Source of the DNA: Treponema sp. UBA1233
GTDB lineage: Bacteria; Spirochaetota; Spirochaetia; Treponematales; Treponemataceae
Length of the DNA stretch: 53,642 bases
Direction of reading: 5' to 3'
Assembly: GCA_002309305.1 (NCBI GenBank)
Contig: DBWR01000012.1
Coordinates: forward strand, 1-53,642
Below the pieces are notes generated by a model. That model was not told where the DNA came from and made no database searches. It worked only from the letters and a program-made list of their open reading frames with translations. This document shows, in pieces, positions 1-8,164 of the stretch (the first letter of the stretch is position 1; every line of letters begins with the position of its first letter). A program made the translations under genes and the position numbers.

Positions 1-843
1 AAAAAGAAAAAGTCACCGTCATGGGAGGAACTGACCTTTGCCAACAATTTCCTCTTCTGCAAGATAATGGAAAGCGAGCCGGAACTGTGCCGTCGCATTC
101 TGGAAATACTTCTTGGAATTAAGATTGCACGGCTTGAGGCTCCCCAGGCAGAAAAGACGATGTATGAGACCCTTGACTCAAAGTCAGTCCGTTTTGACGT
201 TTATGCAAAGGATTCAAGGCATGTCTTTGATATCGAAATTCAGACCACGATAAGCAAGAAACTTCCCAAGAGGGCACGATATTACCAGAGTGTCATCGAC
301 ATGGACACACTATCCCGAGGGGACAAATATAGCAAACTGAAAGACTCATATGTAATCTTCCTCTGCCTCGATTCTCCTTTCAAAAAGTGCAAACCGGTAT
401 ATTTCTTTGAAAACCTTTGTCGTGAAGATATCAGTATAAAATTGAATGATAGGGCCTACAAGGTCTTTTTCAATGCGTCGGAATATGCTAATATGAAAGG
501 AGAAGAGGCAAAGAACTTCTTCAAGTACCTGAAGGAACATTGCGTCCAGAGCGAGCTGACCAAATCCATTGAGGAGAAGGTTAGTTTCGCCAAGAAAAAC
601 ATGAAATGGAGGAAGCAGTACATGACTTGGCAACAGACGATAGATGATGAAAAAGAAGATGCGTACGAAGAAGGCCTTACTGCCGGTCTTGCCCAAGGTG
701 CCTCCCAAAAAGCCATAGAAACCGCCGAAAACTTCTTACGAATGGGTGTTAACACTATTGAGCAGATTTCTCAGGCAATCGGACTTCCTTTGGAAAAAGT
801 GCAGGAAATTGCTGATAGGATTAAGATAAAAGAAAGAAGTTGA
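1..843 (+). CDS. Rpn-like PD-(D/E)XK nuclease-family protein, 5' end cut by window
   Basis: The frame is open from base 1 (reads KKKKSPSWEELTFANNFLFCK before the Met at base 67), so the true start lies upstream and that Met is internal. Residues matching ELTFANNFLFCKIM and then FDVYAKDSRHVFDIEIQ fit the catalytic core of the Rpn/PDDEXK_2 family: acidic residue in FDVY, then E-x-Q in DIEIQ. The C-terminal tail (MGVNTIEQISQAIGLPLEKVQEI) is the usual helical tail of these proteins. Family members act as DNA nucleases that promote recombination and are often multicopy; that role is inferred here. A second copy of the tail follows directly. Confidence 0.85.
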   Translation, partial: KKKKSPSWEELTFANNFLFCKIMESEPELCRRILEILLGIKIARLEAPQAEKTMYETLDSKSVRFDVYAKDSRHVFDIEIQTTISKKLPKRARYYQSVIDMDTLSRGDKYSKLKDSYVIFLCLDSPFKKCKPVYFFENLCREDISIKLNDRAYKVFFNASEYANMKGEEAKNFFKYLKEHCVQSELTKSIEEKVSFAKKNMKWRKQYMTWQQTIDDEKEDAYEEGLTAGLAQGASQKAIETAENFLRMGVNTIEQISQAIGLPLEKVQEIADRIKIKERS

Positions 844-1087
844 GAAGCTCAAAGCGAACGAAAAATTCAGGGGTGATTACTTAGCTATGAATTTACACGA
901 CAGGGACATAATGGAACGGGCAAGGCAGGAAGGAATTGAACAGGGCATCCAACGAAATGCGGTGGAAAATGCCAGAAAATTTCTGTCCATGAATGTTCTG
1001 ACCCACGAACAGATTGCACAGGGTGTCGGTTTGTCACTGGAAAAAGTAAAGGAACTGGCGGAACAATTAACAATTAAGAATGCATAA
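830..1087 (+). pseudogene. Truncated Rpn-like C-terminal fragment
   Basis: An open frame without the nuclease core begins just after an in-frame stop at 827-829 and overlaps the last codons of the preceding gene in another frame. It encodes VEKLKANEKFRGDYLAM and a tail ending HEQIAQGVGLSLEKVKELAEQL. That tail is clearly paralogous to the preceding gene's end (IEQISQAIGLPLEKVQEIADRI). An ATG at 887 could start a 66-residue peptide, but no convincing ribosome-binding site precedes it. Best read as the remnant of a second tandem copy whose body was deleted, perhaps by recombination between copies; frameshift decay is an alternative. Confidence 0.7.
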
Positions 1088-1106
1088 TTAAGAATTGAGA
1101 TTGTCT
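1076..1106. repeat. AT-rich dispersed repeat (family A), copy 1
   Basis: Short units of the form AATTAAGAATGCATAATTAAG are followed by GAATTGAGATTGTC. Nearly the same string recurs at 3073-3112, and related ATTATGAATTATGCATT or ATTCGTAATTC units occur at 2404-2440, 6783-6815, 8127-8163 and 48036-48124. All copies lie between genes, mostly next to stop codons. Function unknown. Confidence 0.75.
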
Positions 1107-1156
1107 TACTGATTGGCTTTGTGTCTTGCTGGATAGTAATTGAAAAAAGATTGTTG

Positions 1157-1250
1157 TCATGCGGCTTCGCATGTTGCTTCAGCAACAACGTCAAATCTCA
1201 TTCCTTACAGAAACGGCACGTAGTGACGTATTCGAGATTTCTACGAAATC
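1157..1250 (+). repeat. Mini-hairpin mosaic repeat (family B), copy 1
   Basis: This stretch aligns over about 90 bases with the reverse complement of 34771-34868. It is a row of tiny hairpins: TGCGGCTTCGCA, TTGCTTCAGCAA and GATTTCTACGAAATC, with the conserved core AGCAACAACGTCAAAT between them. In the second copy several hairpins keep pairing although the bases differ. An open frame across it is an artefact of the repeat; no gene is seen at 1088-1392. Confidence 0.7.
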
Positions 1251-1302
1251 TTTCTAAAGTGGGGTGTCTTGCTGACTGGTGTTTTCATCTTGCTGGTTGG
1301 TC

Positions 1303-1375
1303 ATTCCGGGGCTGGTTACTGAGCTTGTCGAAGTACGACCCGGAATCTCTGTACTTTACATTGTGCAGAGATTCC
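1303..1375. repeat. Two overlapping inverted repeats
   Basis: ATTCCGGG (1303-1310) pairs with CCCGGAAT (1339-1346), and GGAATCTCTG (1342-1351) pairs with CAGAGATTCC (1366-1375). The arms overlap, so the two hairpins exclude each other. A related palindrome ATTCCGGA-TCAAG-TCCGGAAT lies at about 2373-2393 on the other side of the lipoprotein gene. No T-tract follows, so a terminator role is unclear. Confidence 0.6.
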
Positions 1376-1392
1376 TTGGAAACCAACAAACG

Positions 1393-2328
1393 CTAATTTT
1401 TTAAGGTCAAAGCGGGAACCACACCGCCATTCTTCTGCCTGACGTCTTCGACGCTGTCGGCATGGCCATAGAAGGTCACGGTGTGCGCGCGATCACTAGT
1501 GAAATCGTACGGCGAGCGAAGCCACCAATTACCACCGTAGCCTGCGGTTGTGTTCTGATACGCACCGCTTGCCTTGGCAAAATCCGTCGTCATGCGGATT
1601 CTTGTGCTTTCCGTCGTTCCGTTTGAATCCCCCTTGTACACGTTGTACTCGGCAAAACCATATTCGCTTTTGGTCACTTCCTGTACACTAAGAAGGAAAA
1701 TCCTGTCAGTTGTATTTTCACAGACATACGGGTTTGCTCCGCCGTTCCATTGGTTTGGATTTGAATCAGGATTCGTGCTTCTGGCACTGTTGTCCACGTT
1801 TGTGTCAGCAATTCTGTTCTGTTCCGAACTTGTAAACGCAGTATTATAAAAATCCCCGTTCAGCCATGACCTGATTTCTGAGTTCTTGTAATTGTTTGAA
1901 TCAGCATCATATCTTCGGCCTATCAGGATTTTTTCGGAATGAAGGAGTTTCTTTCCGCTGTAGTTGTCGGTTAGGACAACCCACCTGATTGGCTCCACCT
2001 TAAAGTATTTGTAGCTGTTTGCACTGGCTTGGGCTACATTAGTTCCGTCTGAATACTTGTAACCTGCTGAATACGCCTTTTCCTGCTGTTTTACATACCA
2101 GGCTCCGTCATCTCCCTTGTAGTATGTAAACATTCCGACTACCTTGAACTCAGATTCATCCACGGTAACTTCGGCTGCTTTTATAGTCTGCGGCCACATC
2201 CCAAATTCAATACTTTTATCAGTATTTTTCTCCTTCAAATCCTCAATCAGATTGCTGCAGGAAGCCAGAGCAACCCCGGCAACAATCAGGGCAGTTATTA
2301 TTCCAATCAAACAAAGTCTTTTTTTCAT
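1393..2328 (-). CDS. DUF6273-domain lipoprotein
   Basis: 311 residues. A signal peptide with positive n-region (MKKR) ends in the lipobox ALASC, predicting lipidation at about Cys24 and display on the cell envelope. The rest matches DUF6273: FGMWPQTIKAAEV at the start, then KVEPIRWVVL, SEIRSWLNGDFYNTAF, and near the end NWWLRSP followed by GGVVPALTL. A paralogue with the same signature is at 48121-49428. The start is fixed by AGGAG six bases before the ATG. Molecular function is unknown. The gene stands alone between repeats. Confidence 0.85.
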   Translation of the reverse strand: MKKRLCLIGIITALIVAGVALASCSNLIEDLKEKNTDKSIEFGMWPQTIKAAEVTVDESEFKVVGMFTYYKGDDGAWYVKQQEKAYSAGYKYSDGTNVAQASANSYKYFKVEPIRWVVLTDNYSGKKLLHSEKILIGRRYDADSNNYKNSEIRSWLNGDFYNTAFTSSEQNRIADTNVDNSARSTNPDSNPNQWNGGANPYVCENTTDRIFLLSVQEVTKSEYGFAEYNVYKGDSNGTTESTRIRMTTDFAKASGAYQNTTAGYGGNWWLRSPYDFTSDRAHTVTFYGHADSVEDVRQKNGGVVPALTLKN

Positions 2329-2369
2329 AAAATTCTCCTCTTCTTTTTTAGATAGTCAAATAAATCCAG

Positions 2370-2433
2370 AGATTCCGGATCAAGTCCGGAATGACAGATG
2401 CATCACAAATTATGCATTATGAATTATGCATTC
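2370..2433. repeat. Palindromic and AT-rich repeats (family A)
   Basis: A perfect 8-bp inverted repeat (ATTCCGGA/TCCGGAAT) is followed by ATTATGCATTATGAATTATGCATTC units of family A. The repeat runs into the stop codon of the outer-membrane protein gene at 2434. Similar units sit at other gene ends in the window. Confidence 0.65.
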
Positions 2434-3012
2434 TTAATTAAATCTATATGCTGCCCCCACATCAATTCCGATGTAATGGCAGACATTGTCCTTTTCCGGG
2501 AAGATGGTGTATCCCGCTCCGGCTTTTAGCAGGACTCCGTTCTTGAACACGTCAAAGATTACGGTTGCTCCAAGCTTTGCTCCAAAATCCGGGTAGGCTC
2601 CGTTAACATCGCGTCCACTTGATTCGACCTTGTTTATCCTCATGTCGGCCAAAAGCTCCGGTCGGATTGTAATCAGATCGTTTATCCTCAAGTCAACATA
2701 AGCGCCAAGGGCAAAGTCCAGGCCCCACCAGCTGTCGATGTAGTCCTTCTTGCCGACAGGAAAAAGAAAGCCTGTTTCAGCAGCAAGTCCCACGGCTGTA
2801 AGAAATCCGTCCTGTGAAAATCCCAAAGGCAACGGCCATGCGGCATCTGCGGAAACCACAATGTTTCCTACCTCATGCTCGTTCATTGCACCAGCGGCAA
2901 GCTCAAACCTCGCTCCTCCGCCAACTTCCAGTCCCGCCTGCCATCCGTCAGCCCAAGCAGCCCCAGCAAGAGCAAGTGCAAGTGTCAGGGCAAAAACCAT
3001 ACGTTTTTTCAT
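2434..3012 (-). CDS. Small outer-membrane beta-barrel protein
   Basis: About 192 residues. A signal peptide (MKKRMVFALTLALALAGAAWA) is followed by alternating amphipathic strands rich in Gly and aromatics and a C-terminal strand ending VGAAYRFN. This is typical of a small porin-like barrel inserted by BAM. The start at 3012 is chosen because GGAGG lies six bases upstream; an in-frame ATG four codons earlier would bury that site. The family cannot be named from sequence alone. The gene is monocistronic. Confidence 0.75.
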   Translation of the reverse strand: MKKRMVFALTLALALAGAAWADGWQAGLEVGGGARFELAAGAMNEHEVGNIVVSADAAWPLPLGFSQDGFLTAVGLAAETGFLFPVGKKDYIDSWWGLDFALGAYVDLRINDLITIRPELLADMRINKVESSGRDVNGAYPDFGAKLGATVIFDVFKNGVLLKAGAGYTIFPEKDNVCHYIGIDVGAAYRFN

Positions 3013-3072
3013 TTTATCCTCCAAAATTTATAGAATTTTAAGGGGTATTTCGTGTGGTGTCAAGTTGAAAGT

Positions 3073-3222
3073 TAATTAAGAATTCAGAATGCATAATTAA
3101 GAATTGAGATTGTCGGGATGATGTGCTTTGTATCTTGCTGGACGGTTATTCCGGTATGACAACACCTTTCAGTTTTCAACTCTCATCTTTCAGTTTTCAA
3201 CTTTAATCTTTCAGTTTTCCGC
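3073..3222. repeat. Family A repeat plus tandem CTTTCAGTTTTCAACT units
   Basis: 3073-3112 repeats the family A string found at 1076-1106, including the following GAGATTGTC. Then at about 3168-3220 three imperfect copies of CTTTCAGTTTTCAACT occur in tandem. The same word, shorter, is at 8101-8120. No gene is seen here. Confidence 0.6.
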
Positions 3223-3230
3223 TTTCCCGA

Positions 3231-3259
3231 TTGACATTATTATGACATTTTGACATAAT
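3231..3259 (+). promoter_or_regulatory. sigma-70 promoter of the fab operon
   Basis: TTGACA (3231-3236), a 17-base spacer and CATAAT (3254-3259) lie about 40 bases before fabD. The -35 is a perfect consensus. This is the only good promoter seen before the four fab genes, which are closely spaced. Confidence 0.75.
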
Positions 3260-3267
3260 TTGTCATA
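3241..3267. promoter_or_regulatory. Candidate operator over the fab promoter
   Basis: TATGACA (3241-3247) and TGTCATA (3261-3267) form a perfect 7-bp inverted repeat that brackets the -10 element. TGACA also recurs at 3232 and 3251, giving about 10-base phasing. A bound dimer here would block RNA polymerase, so repression of fatty-acid synthesis is plausible. It does not resemble the FapR consensus as I know it. The regulator is unknown. Confidence 0.45.
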
Positions 3268-3300
3268 AAGAGAGTTTAAACACAAGAAAAAGAGGATTTT

Positions 3301-4272
3301 ATGGCGGACAAATATGCTTTTTTGTTTCCCGGACAGGGTGCACAGACACCGGGTATGCTCAAGGATGTTGCGGAGTATTATCCCTCTGCAAAAAAGGTAA
3401 TAGATGATGTTTCTTCAATTATCAACATCAATATGGAAGACCTTCTGTGGAACAGTGATGCAGAAACGCTCAGCCGCAGCGACAACAGCCAGATTGCAAT
3501 AACAGCGGCATCACTTGCGGTAATTGCAGTATTAAAGGAAAAGGGCATTGAACCTTCCGCCGTAATGGGATTCAGTCTTGGAGAATTTCCGGCACTTTAT
3601 GCCGCAGGAGTCCTCTCTTTTGAAGGTGTGGTAAAGGTCGTACGTGAACGCGGACTCATCATGCAGAAGGTGTGCGAGGAGATAGCAAAACAGAATCAGG
3701 GAAAGGCACCGGGAATGAGTGCAATCCTCGGACTTGACCCCGACAAGGTAAAGGAAATCGTTTCTTCAATTCCGGATGCTTATGCCGCAAACATGAACAG
3801 CGTTGGACAGACAGTCATAAGCGGTACTTTTGACGCCCTGGAAAAGGCCGAAAACGCAGCCAAGGAAGCTGGTGCAAGACGTGCGGTTCGCCTCAAGGTT
3901 GCAGGTCCATTCCACTCCCCCCTCATGCAGAAGGCGGCAGATGAATTTGAAAAGGCGCTTGCTGACATCGAGTTTGCTGATCCCAAAATCACTCTGTTCA
4001 GCAATGTAACTGGAGCTAAGGCAACATCAGGGGCGGAAATAAAGAAGAATGCGGTACTCCACCTTACACACAGCGTTTTGTGGACTGATGAAGAAGCCGT
4101 TCTCGCATCCATGATTCAAAATGATTCAGGAAAGACATGGTCAATTCTTGAACCGGGACCTGGAAAAGTTCTGTCGGGACTGTGGGCTCAGACTGAATTT
4201 GGAAAGACACTGACTTCAATTCCAGTCAACACTGCAGAAACAATTTCACAACTGAATTCAACCATAATCTAA
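3301..4272 (+). CDS. fabD: Malonyl-CoA:ACP transacylase
   Basis: 323 residues, usual length. Transfers malonyl from CoA to acyl carrier protein, supplying the extender unit for fatty-acid synthesis in the cytoplasm. FPGQGAQ is at the N-terminus, the nucleophile is Ser92 in GFSLGE, the partner His205 lies in GPFHSPLM, and NSVGQTVISG is present. Most homologues read GHSLGE; the Phe next to the serine is a mild oddity. First gene of fabD-fabG-fabF-fabZ, behind a strong promoter. A weak AGAGGA precedes the ATG. Confidence 0.93.
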   Translation: MADKYAFLFPGQGAQTPGMLKDVAEYYPSAKKVIDDVSSIININMEDLLWNSDAETLSRSDNSQIAITAASLAVIAVLKEKGIEPSAVMGFSLGEFPALYAAGVLSFEGVVKVVRERGLIMQKVCEEIAKQNQGKAPGMSAILGLDPDKVKEIVSSIPDAYAANMNSVGQTVISGTFDALEKAENAAKEAGARRAVRLKVAGPFHSPLMQKAADEFEKALADIEFADPKITLFSNVTGAKATSGAEIKKNAVLHLTHSVLWTDEEAVLASMIQNDSGKTWSILEPGPGKVLSGLWAQTEFGKTLTSIPVNTAETISQLNSTII

Positions 4273-4296
4273 TTATAAAGGACAAGAGGAGACAAC

Positions 4297-5043
4297 ATGA
4301 AATTACTTGAAAATAAAAAGGCGCTGGTGACAGGTTCATCACGCGGAATAGGACGCAAAATCGCAGAGGCATTTTTAAGGGAAGGTGCAGAGGTTTGGGG
4401 AATGTGCACAAAGGAATCAGCAGGAAAGGCTGAACTTGAGGCACTGGCAAAAGAAAACTCAACCTCATTCCATGAATTCTATGCGGATGCAGGCAACAGC
4501 GAGTCACTTACAAAGGCAGTTCAGGATGTGCTCGGCGAATCCGGCGGATTTGACGTTCTTGTAAACAATGCGGGAATCACACGCGACACACTTTCGTTCA
4601 GGATGAAAAAAGAAGACTGGGATGCTGTCATTGCAGTAAACCTTACAGCGGCATTCCTTGTGGGACAGATTATCAGCTCTGACATGATAAGGAAGAGAAG
4701 CGGTTCAATCATCAACATGACATCAATCGTAGGACTTCATGGCGGCGCAGGTCAGGTAAACTATGCGGCAAGCAAGGGCGGTCTTGTAGGTTACAGCAAG
4801 TCACTGGCAAAGGAAACAGGTGGCCGTGGAGTAAGGGTCAACTGTATTGCCCCTGGATTCATCGACACAGACATGACACAGGCAGTAAAAGAAGACATCC
4901 GCAATGCATGGATTGAACAGATTCCTCTTAAAAGGGCTGGCAAACCGGAAGATGTTGCAAATGCGGCACTTTTCCTTGCATCAGATTTAAGTTCATACAT
5001 CACCGGACAGGTTCTTGGTGTAGATGGCGGAATGGGCTGCTGA
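4297..5043 (+). CDS. fabG: 3-oxoacyl-ACP reductase
   Basis: 248 residues, a classical short-chain dehydrogenase. It reduces 3-oxoacyl-ACP with NADPH in the elongation cycle. The Rossmann motif GSSRGIGR is near residue 13, then NNAGITRD, catalytic Tyr156 and Lys160 in YAASK, and the PGFIDTDMT loop. It starts 25 bases after fabD with GAGGAG upstream and sits in the same operon. SDR enzymes are hard to separate by sequence, but operon context makes FabG very likely. Confidence 0.93.
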   Translation: MKLLENKKALVTGSSRGIGRKIAEAFLREGAEVWGMCTKESAGKAELEALAKENSTSFHEFYADAGNSESLTKAVQDVLGESGGFDVLVNNAGITRDTLSFRMKKEDWDAVIAVNLTAAFLVGQIISSDMIRKRSGSIINMTSIVGLHGGAGQVNYAASKGGLVGYSKSLAKETGGRGVRVNCIAPGFIDTDMTQAVKEDIRNAWIEQIPLKRAGKPEDVANAALFLASDLSSYITGQVLGVDGGMGC

Positions 5044-5088
5044 TTTTTAATTGAATTATTTTTGTTAAGTTTATATTAGGAGATAAAA

Positions 5089-6336
5089 ATGCGTAGAGTA
5101 GTAGTAACAGGTTTGGGATGTGTTTCACCACTTGGAAATTCAGTTGAAGAGACATGGAAGGGAATTACAGAGGGAAAAAGCGGAATTGCCGCAATCACCC
5201 GCTATGACAGCACTCCCTTCAAGGTAAAGTATGCCGCTGAGGTTAAGAATTTTGACGCTTCAAAATACATGGATCCGAAGTCAGCCCGCAAGATGGCAAA
5301 CTTCTCTAAGTATGCAGTTGCAGCCGCAAAGATGGCCCTGGAAGACGCAAAGCTGATTGACAACAAGGAAGTTTTGGACAGGACTTCAATTTTCCTCGGT
5401 GTTGGAATCGGCGGTTTTGAAGTTACAGAAGACAGCCTCAAGAGCTATTTTGAGACTAACAAGACCCGCATTCCTCCGATGACGGTTCCAATGCTCATTC
5501 CAAACGAAGCGGCCGCAAACATAAGCATAGCCTTCGGCATTCACGGAGCCACACACACAATCGCAACTGCATGCGCCTCTGGAACAGACGCAATCGGTGA
5601 CGCACTCGACAACATCAGGAGCGGAAGAAGCGATGTAGTCCTTTCCGGTGGAGCTGAATGTACGCAGAACGGTTTCGCAAACCTTGGATTCGCAGTACTC
5701 CAGGCATTGAGCTCAAAATGGGTTGATGCACCAGAAAAGGCAAGCCGCCCCTTTGACAAGCAGAGGGATGGATTCGTTATGGGAGAAGGCGGAACAATCC
5801 TCGTGCTTGAGGAATACGAGCATGCCAAAGCCCGCGGAGCACACATCTACGCTGAGCTTTTGGGCTACGGTGGATCATGCGACGGATATCACCTTACTGC
5901 GCCAAATCCAGACGGAGTAATCGGCGGACGCTGCATGACCCTTGCAATGAAGGACGCAGGCATCACACCGGAACAGGTCCAGTACTACAACGCACACGGA
6001 ACTTCAACCCACCTGAACGACTCAGGCGAGACAAAGATGCTCCACATGTCATTTGGAGAAGCCGCAAAGAAACTGCACATTTCCTCAACAAAGAGCATGA
6101 CAGGTCACTGTCTTGGAAATGCAGGTTCACTTGAGGCCCTCGTCTGCATCAAGGCAATTGAAAACGACTTCATTCCACCGACAATCAACCTGGACGAAGT
6201 TGACGTAGAGGGCGGATGCGATTTGGACTACACACCAAACAAGGGAATCTTTACAAACGTTGACGTGGCAATGAGCGCAAACTTTGGATTCGGAGGCCAC
6301 AACGGCTGCGTGGTGTTCAGGAAGTTCCAGGCATAA
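5089..6336 (+). CDS. fabF: 3-oxoacyl-ACP synthase II
   Basis: 415 residues. Condenses malonyl-ACP with acyl-ACP, the elongating step. The Cys-His-His triad is complete: Cys162 in TACASGTDA, His303 in AHGTSTHLND, His340 in GHCLGNAGS, matching the usual FabF numbering. The C-terminus has ANFGFGGHNGC, typical of the family. TAGGAG precedes the ATG. No acpP, fabH or acc genes occur in the window, so the initiating steps are encoded elsewhere. Confidence 0.95.
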   Translation: MRRVVVTGLGCVSPLGNSVEETWKGITEGKSGIAAITRYDSTPFKVKYAAEVKNFDASKYMDPKSARKMANFSKYAVAAAKMALEDAKLIDNKEVLDRTSIFLGVGIGGFEVTEDSLKSYFETNKTRIPPMTVPMLIPNEAAANISIAFGIHGATHTIATACASGTDAIGDALDNIRSGRSDVVLSGGAECTQNGFANLGFAVLQALSSKWVDAPEKASRPFDKQRDGFVMGEGGTILVLEEYEHAKARGAHIYAELLGYGGSCDGYHLTAPNPDGVIGGRCMTLAMKDAGITPEQVQYYNAHGTSTHLNDSGETKMLHMSFGEAAKKLHISSTKSMTGHCLGNAGSLEALVCIKAIENDFIPPTINLDEVDVEGGCDLDYTPNKGIFTNVDVAMSANFGFGGHNGCVVFRKFQA

Positions 6337-6357
6337 CGGAAATTACGGAGAAAACTT

Positions 6358-6783
6358 ATGGTAACAAATGATATAGAAAGCCTTTTGCCGCACAGGAAAC
6401 CGTTTCTGTTTGTTGACACAATCGAAAGCATAAGCGAAGAAGGCTGCGTTTGCACAAGAAAGTTTACGGACGAGGATTTTTTCTTTAAGGGCCACTTCCC
6501 CGAATATCCTGTTGTTCCGGGTGTAATCCTGGTTGAAACCATGGCACAGGGTGGAGGAGCCGCCTTGAGCCATCAGAAGATGTTTGAGGAAGGAAGCCTG
6601 TTTTTCCTGGCCACAGTGGACAAGGTTAAATTCCGCCATCAGGTACGTCCCGGTGACACTGTACGGATGGAAATCCAAAACCTGCGCTGCACCCCTAAGA
6701 TGGTAAAGCAGAGCGGAAAGGCCTACGTTGGAGATACCCTCTGCGCCGAAGCCGAATGGATGTGCCTTGTGGGGAAAAACTAA
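6358..6783 (+). CDS. fabZ: 3-hydroxyacyl-ACP dehydratase
   Basis: 141 residues, single hot-dog fold. Dehydrates 3-hydroxyacyl-ACP to trans-2-enoyl-ACP. LLPHRKPFLFVD at the N-terminus is the family signature; the catalytic His46 is in KGHFPEYPVVPGV and Glu60 in VETMAQ. Last gene of the fab operon, 21 bases after fabF with GGAG upstream. No enoyl reductase follows, so that step is supplied from elsewhere. FabA is unlikely because the family signature is FabZ-type. Confidence 0.92.
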   Translation: MVTNDIESLLPHRKPFLFVDTIESISEEGCVCTRKFTDEDFFFKGHFPEYPVVPGVILVETMAQGGGAALSHQKMFEEGSLFFLATVDKVKFRHQVRPGDTVRMEIQNLRCTPKMVKQSGKAYVGDTLCAEAEWMCLVGKN

Positions 6784-6815
6784 TTCGTAATTCTTAATTC
6801 GTAATTCGTAATTGA
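6783..6815. repeat. AT-rich dispersed repeat (family A), ATTCGTAATT variant
   Basis: Units of TAATTCGTAATTC repeat three times directly after the fabZ stop codon. A shorter piece (GATTACGAATTACAG) recurs near 6852. It is a variant of the other intergenic family A repeats. No terminator-like GC hairpin is seen after fabZ. Confidence 0.6.
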
Positions 6816-6980
6816 AAATGGGATAATTGTATCAGTCTTTATACCATGTGTAGATTACGAATTACAGGCATTCAAAAAAAAATCCTTGAAAATGAGTTTT
6901 TCAAGATTCCGTTTATCAATTGACTTGATTTTCTTTCTGTGGAATAATGAGGGCATTGAATTATCACGTGGAGGAATAAA

Positions 6981-7232
6981 ATGGTTGCATTAATCGTTGG
7001 TATAATTCTTATCGCATTCTGTGTATTCGCTTGTCTTCCCGCTGGAATCGGACTGGCATGGGGCCCAAATGTTGTTGCATTTTTAAAGGGCTGTGCTCCG
7101 GTTTTCGCCGCGTTCATCGGACTGATTGCCGTGTTCATCGGTTTTGCCGACATCAAGGACAAAAAGGAAGCAAAGAAAGAAGAAGCCGCTGCAAAGGCTC
7201 TCGAAGAGAAGCAGAAAAACAACGCCCAATAA
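6981..7232 (+). CDS. Small two-helix membrane protein, function unknown
   Basis: 83 residues. Two hydrophobic segments (about residues 2-24 and 38-56) are joined by a short loop containing CLPAGIGLAWGPN. A highly charged Lys/Glu/Ala tail (KDKKEAKKEEAAAKALEEKQ) probably forms a cytoplasmic helix. GGAGGA lies six bases before the ATG, giving strong support for translation. It lies 54 bases before gpmA and could be cotranscribed with it. I do not recognise the family. Confidence 0.7.
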   Translation: MVALIVGIILIAFCVFACLPAGIGLAWGPNVVAFLKGCAPVFAAFIGLIAVFIGFADIKDKKEAKKEEAAAKALEEKQKNNAQ

Positions 7233-7285
7233 GGTTGAGGAGAATGCCCGTTTGTGATATACTCAGGGCACTATAGGAGTATCGT

Positions 7286-8032
7286 ATGACAAAGTTAGTA
7301 TTAGTTCGCCACGGTGAATCAGAATGGAACAAATTGAACCTTTTCACCGGTTGGACAGATGTTGATTTAAGCGAAAAGGGACATGAAGAGGCAAAGGCAG
7401 CCGGAAAGCTTCTTAAGGAAGAAGGATATGACTTTGACGTCTGCTACACTTCATACCTCAAGCGTGCAATCCACACCCTGAACCACATTCTTGACGAAAT
7501 GGACAGGGCATGGCTCCCGGTTTACAAGACATGGAAGCTCAACGAAAGGCATTACGGAGACCTTCAGGGAAAGAACAAGTCTGAAGCCGCAGAAAAATTC
7601 GGAGAAGACCAGGTAAAGATCTGGCGCCGTTCATTTGACGTTAAGCCACCAGTACTTTCTGATGATGATGAACGTTCAGCAAAGAAGCAGGCCATGTACC
7701 GCGACGTGGATTCATTCTTCCTGCCACAGAACGAAAGCCTTGAGACAACAATCGAGCGTGTAGTTCCATTCTTCCTTGAGACAATCATGGCAGACATGAA
7801 GGCCGGAAAGCGCGTAATCATTGCCGCACACGGAAACAGCCTCCGCGCACTGGTAAAATATCTTGACAACTTGAGCAGCGAGGAAATCCTTGGAGTAAAC
7901 ATCCCCACAGGAACACCTCTTGTTTACGAGTTTGACGACAACTTCAAGGTAGTAAAGCACTACTATCTCGGAGACCAGGAAGCCTTAAAGGCAAAAATGG
8001 AAGCAGTAGCCAACCAGGGAAAGAAAAAATAA
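7286..8032 (+). CDS. gpmA: 2,3-bisphosphoglycerate-dependent phosphoglycerate mutase
   Basis: 248 residues, the standard dPGM length. Interconverts 3- and 2-phosphoglycerate in glycolysis. The phosphorylated His9 is in LVRHGESEWN, followed by FTGWTDVDLSEKG, ERHYGDLQG and the second catalytic His in AAHGNSLRALV. AGGAG precedes the ATG. It ends in an intrinsic terminator. Assignment is firm. Confidence 0.96.
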   Translation: MTKLVLVRHGESEWNKLNLFTGWTDVDLSEKGHEEAKAAGKLLKEEGYDFDVCYTSYLKRAIHTLNHILDEMDRAWLPVYKTWKLNERHYGDLQGKNKSEAAEKFGEDQVKIWRRSFDVKPPVLSDDDERSAKKQAMYRDVDSFFLPQNESLETTIERVVPFFLETIMADMKAGKRVIIAAHGNSLRALVKYLDNLSSEEILGVNIPTGTPLVYEFDDNFKVVKHYYLGDQEALKAKMEAVANQGKKK

Positions 8033-8046
8033 GCGGCAATCCGCAT

Positions 8047-8100
8047 AAAAAAAGGCTGTGGGTTCACCCAAAACGAAAAACTCACGGCCTTTATCATTTT
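8047..8100 (+). terminator. Intrinsic terminator after gpmA
   Basis: AAAGGCTGTGGGTT (8051-8064) pairs with AACTCACGGCCTTT (8079-8092), a 14-bp stem with two G-U pairs. It is followed by ATCATTTT and preceded by an A-run. The T-tract is broken, so efficiency is uncertain. Confidence 0.75.
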
Positions 8101-8126
8101 AAACTTTCAACTTTCAGCATTCAAAA

Positions 8127-8163
8127 TTACGCATTACGCATTACGAATTACGCATTACGCATT
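8127..8163. repeat. AT-rich dispersed repeat (family A), ATTACGCATT variant
   Basis: Five near-tandem units of ATTACGCATT / ATTACGAATT end at the stop codon of the following minus-strand gene. It sits between converging genes. Same general pattern as at 6783 and 48036. Confidence 0.65.
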
Positions 8164-8164
8164 A

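Noticed and set aside
887..1087. Independent 66-residue gene
   Set aside because: It is the paralogous tail of the neighbouring Rpn-like gene and its frame extends upstream of the ATG into that gene; treated as a remnant.
1121..1396. Open frame of 91 residues, with a look-alike (GFAC-FSNNVKSHSLQ) on the minus strand at 34748-35020
   Set aside because: The similarity comes from the family B repeat read in one frame; no ribosome-binding site and no conserved ends.
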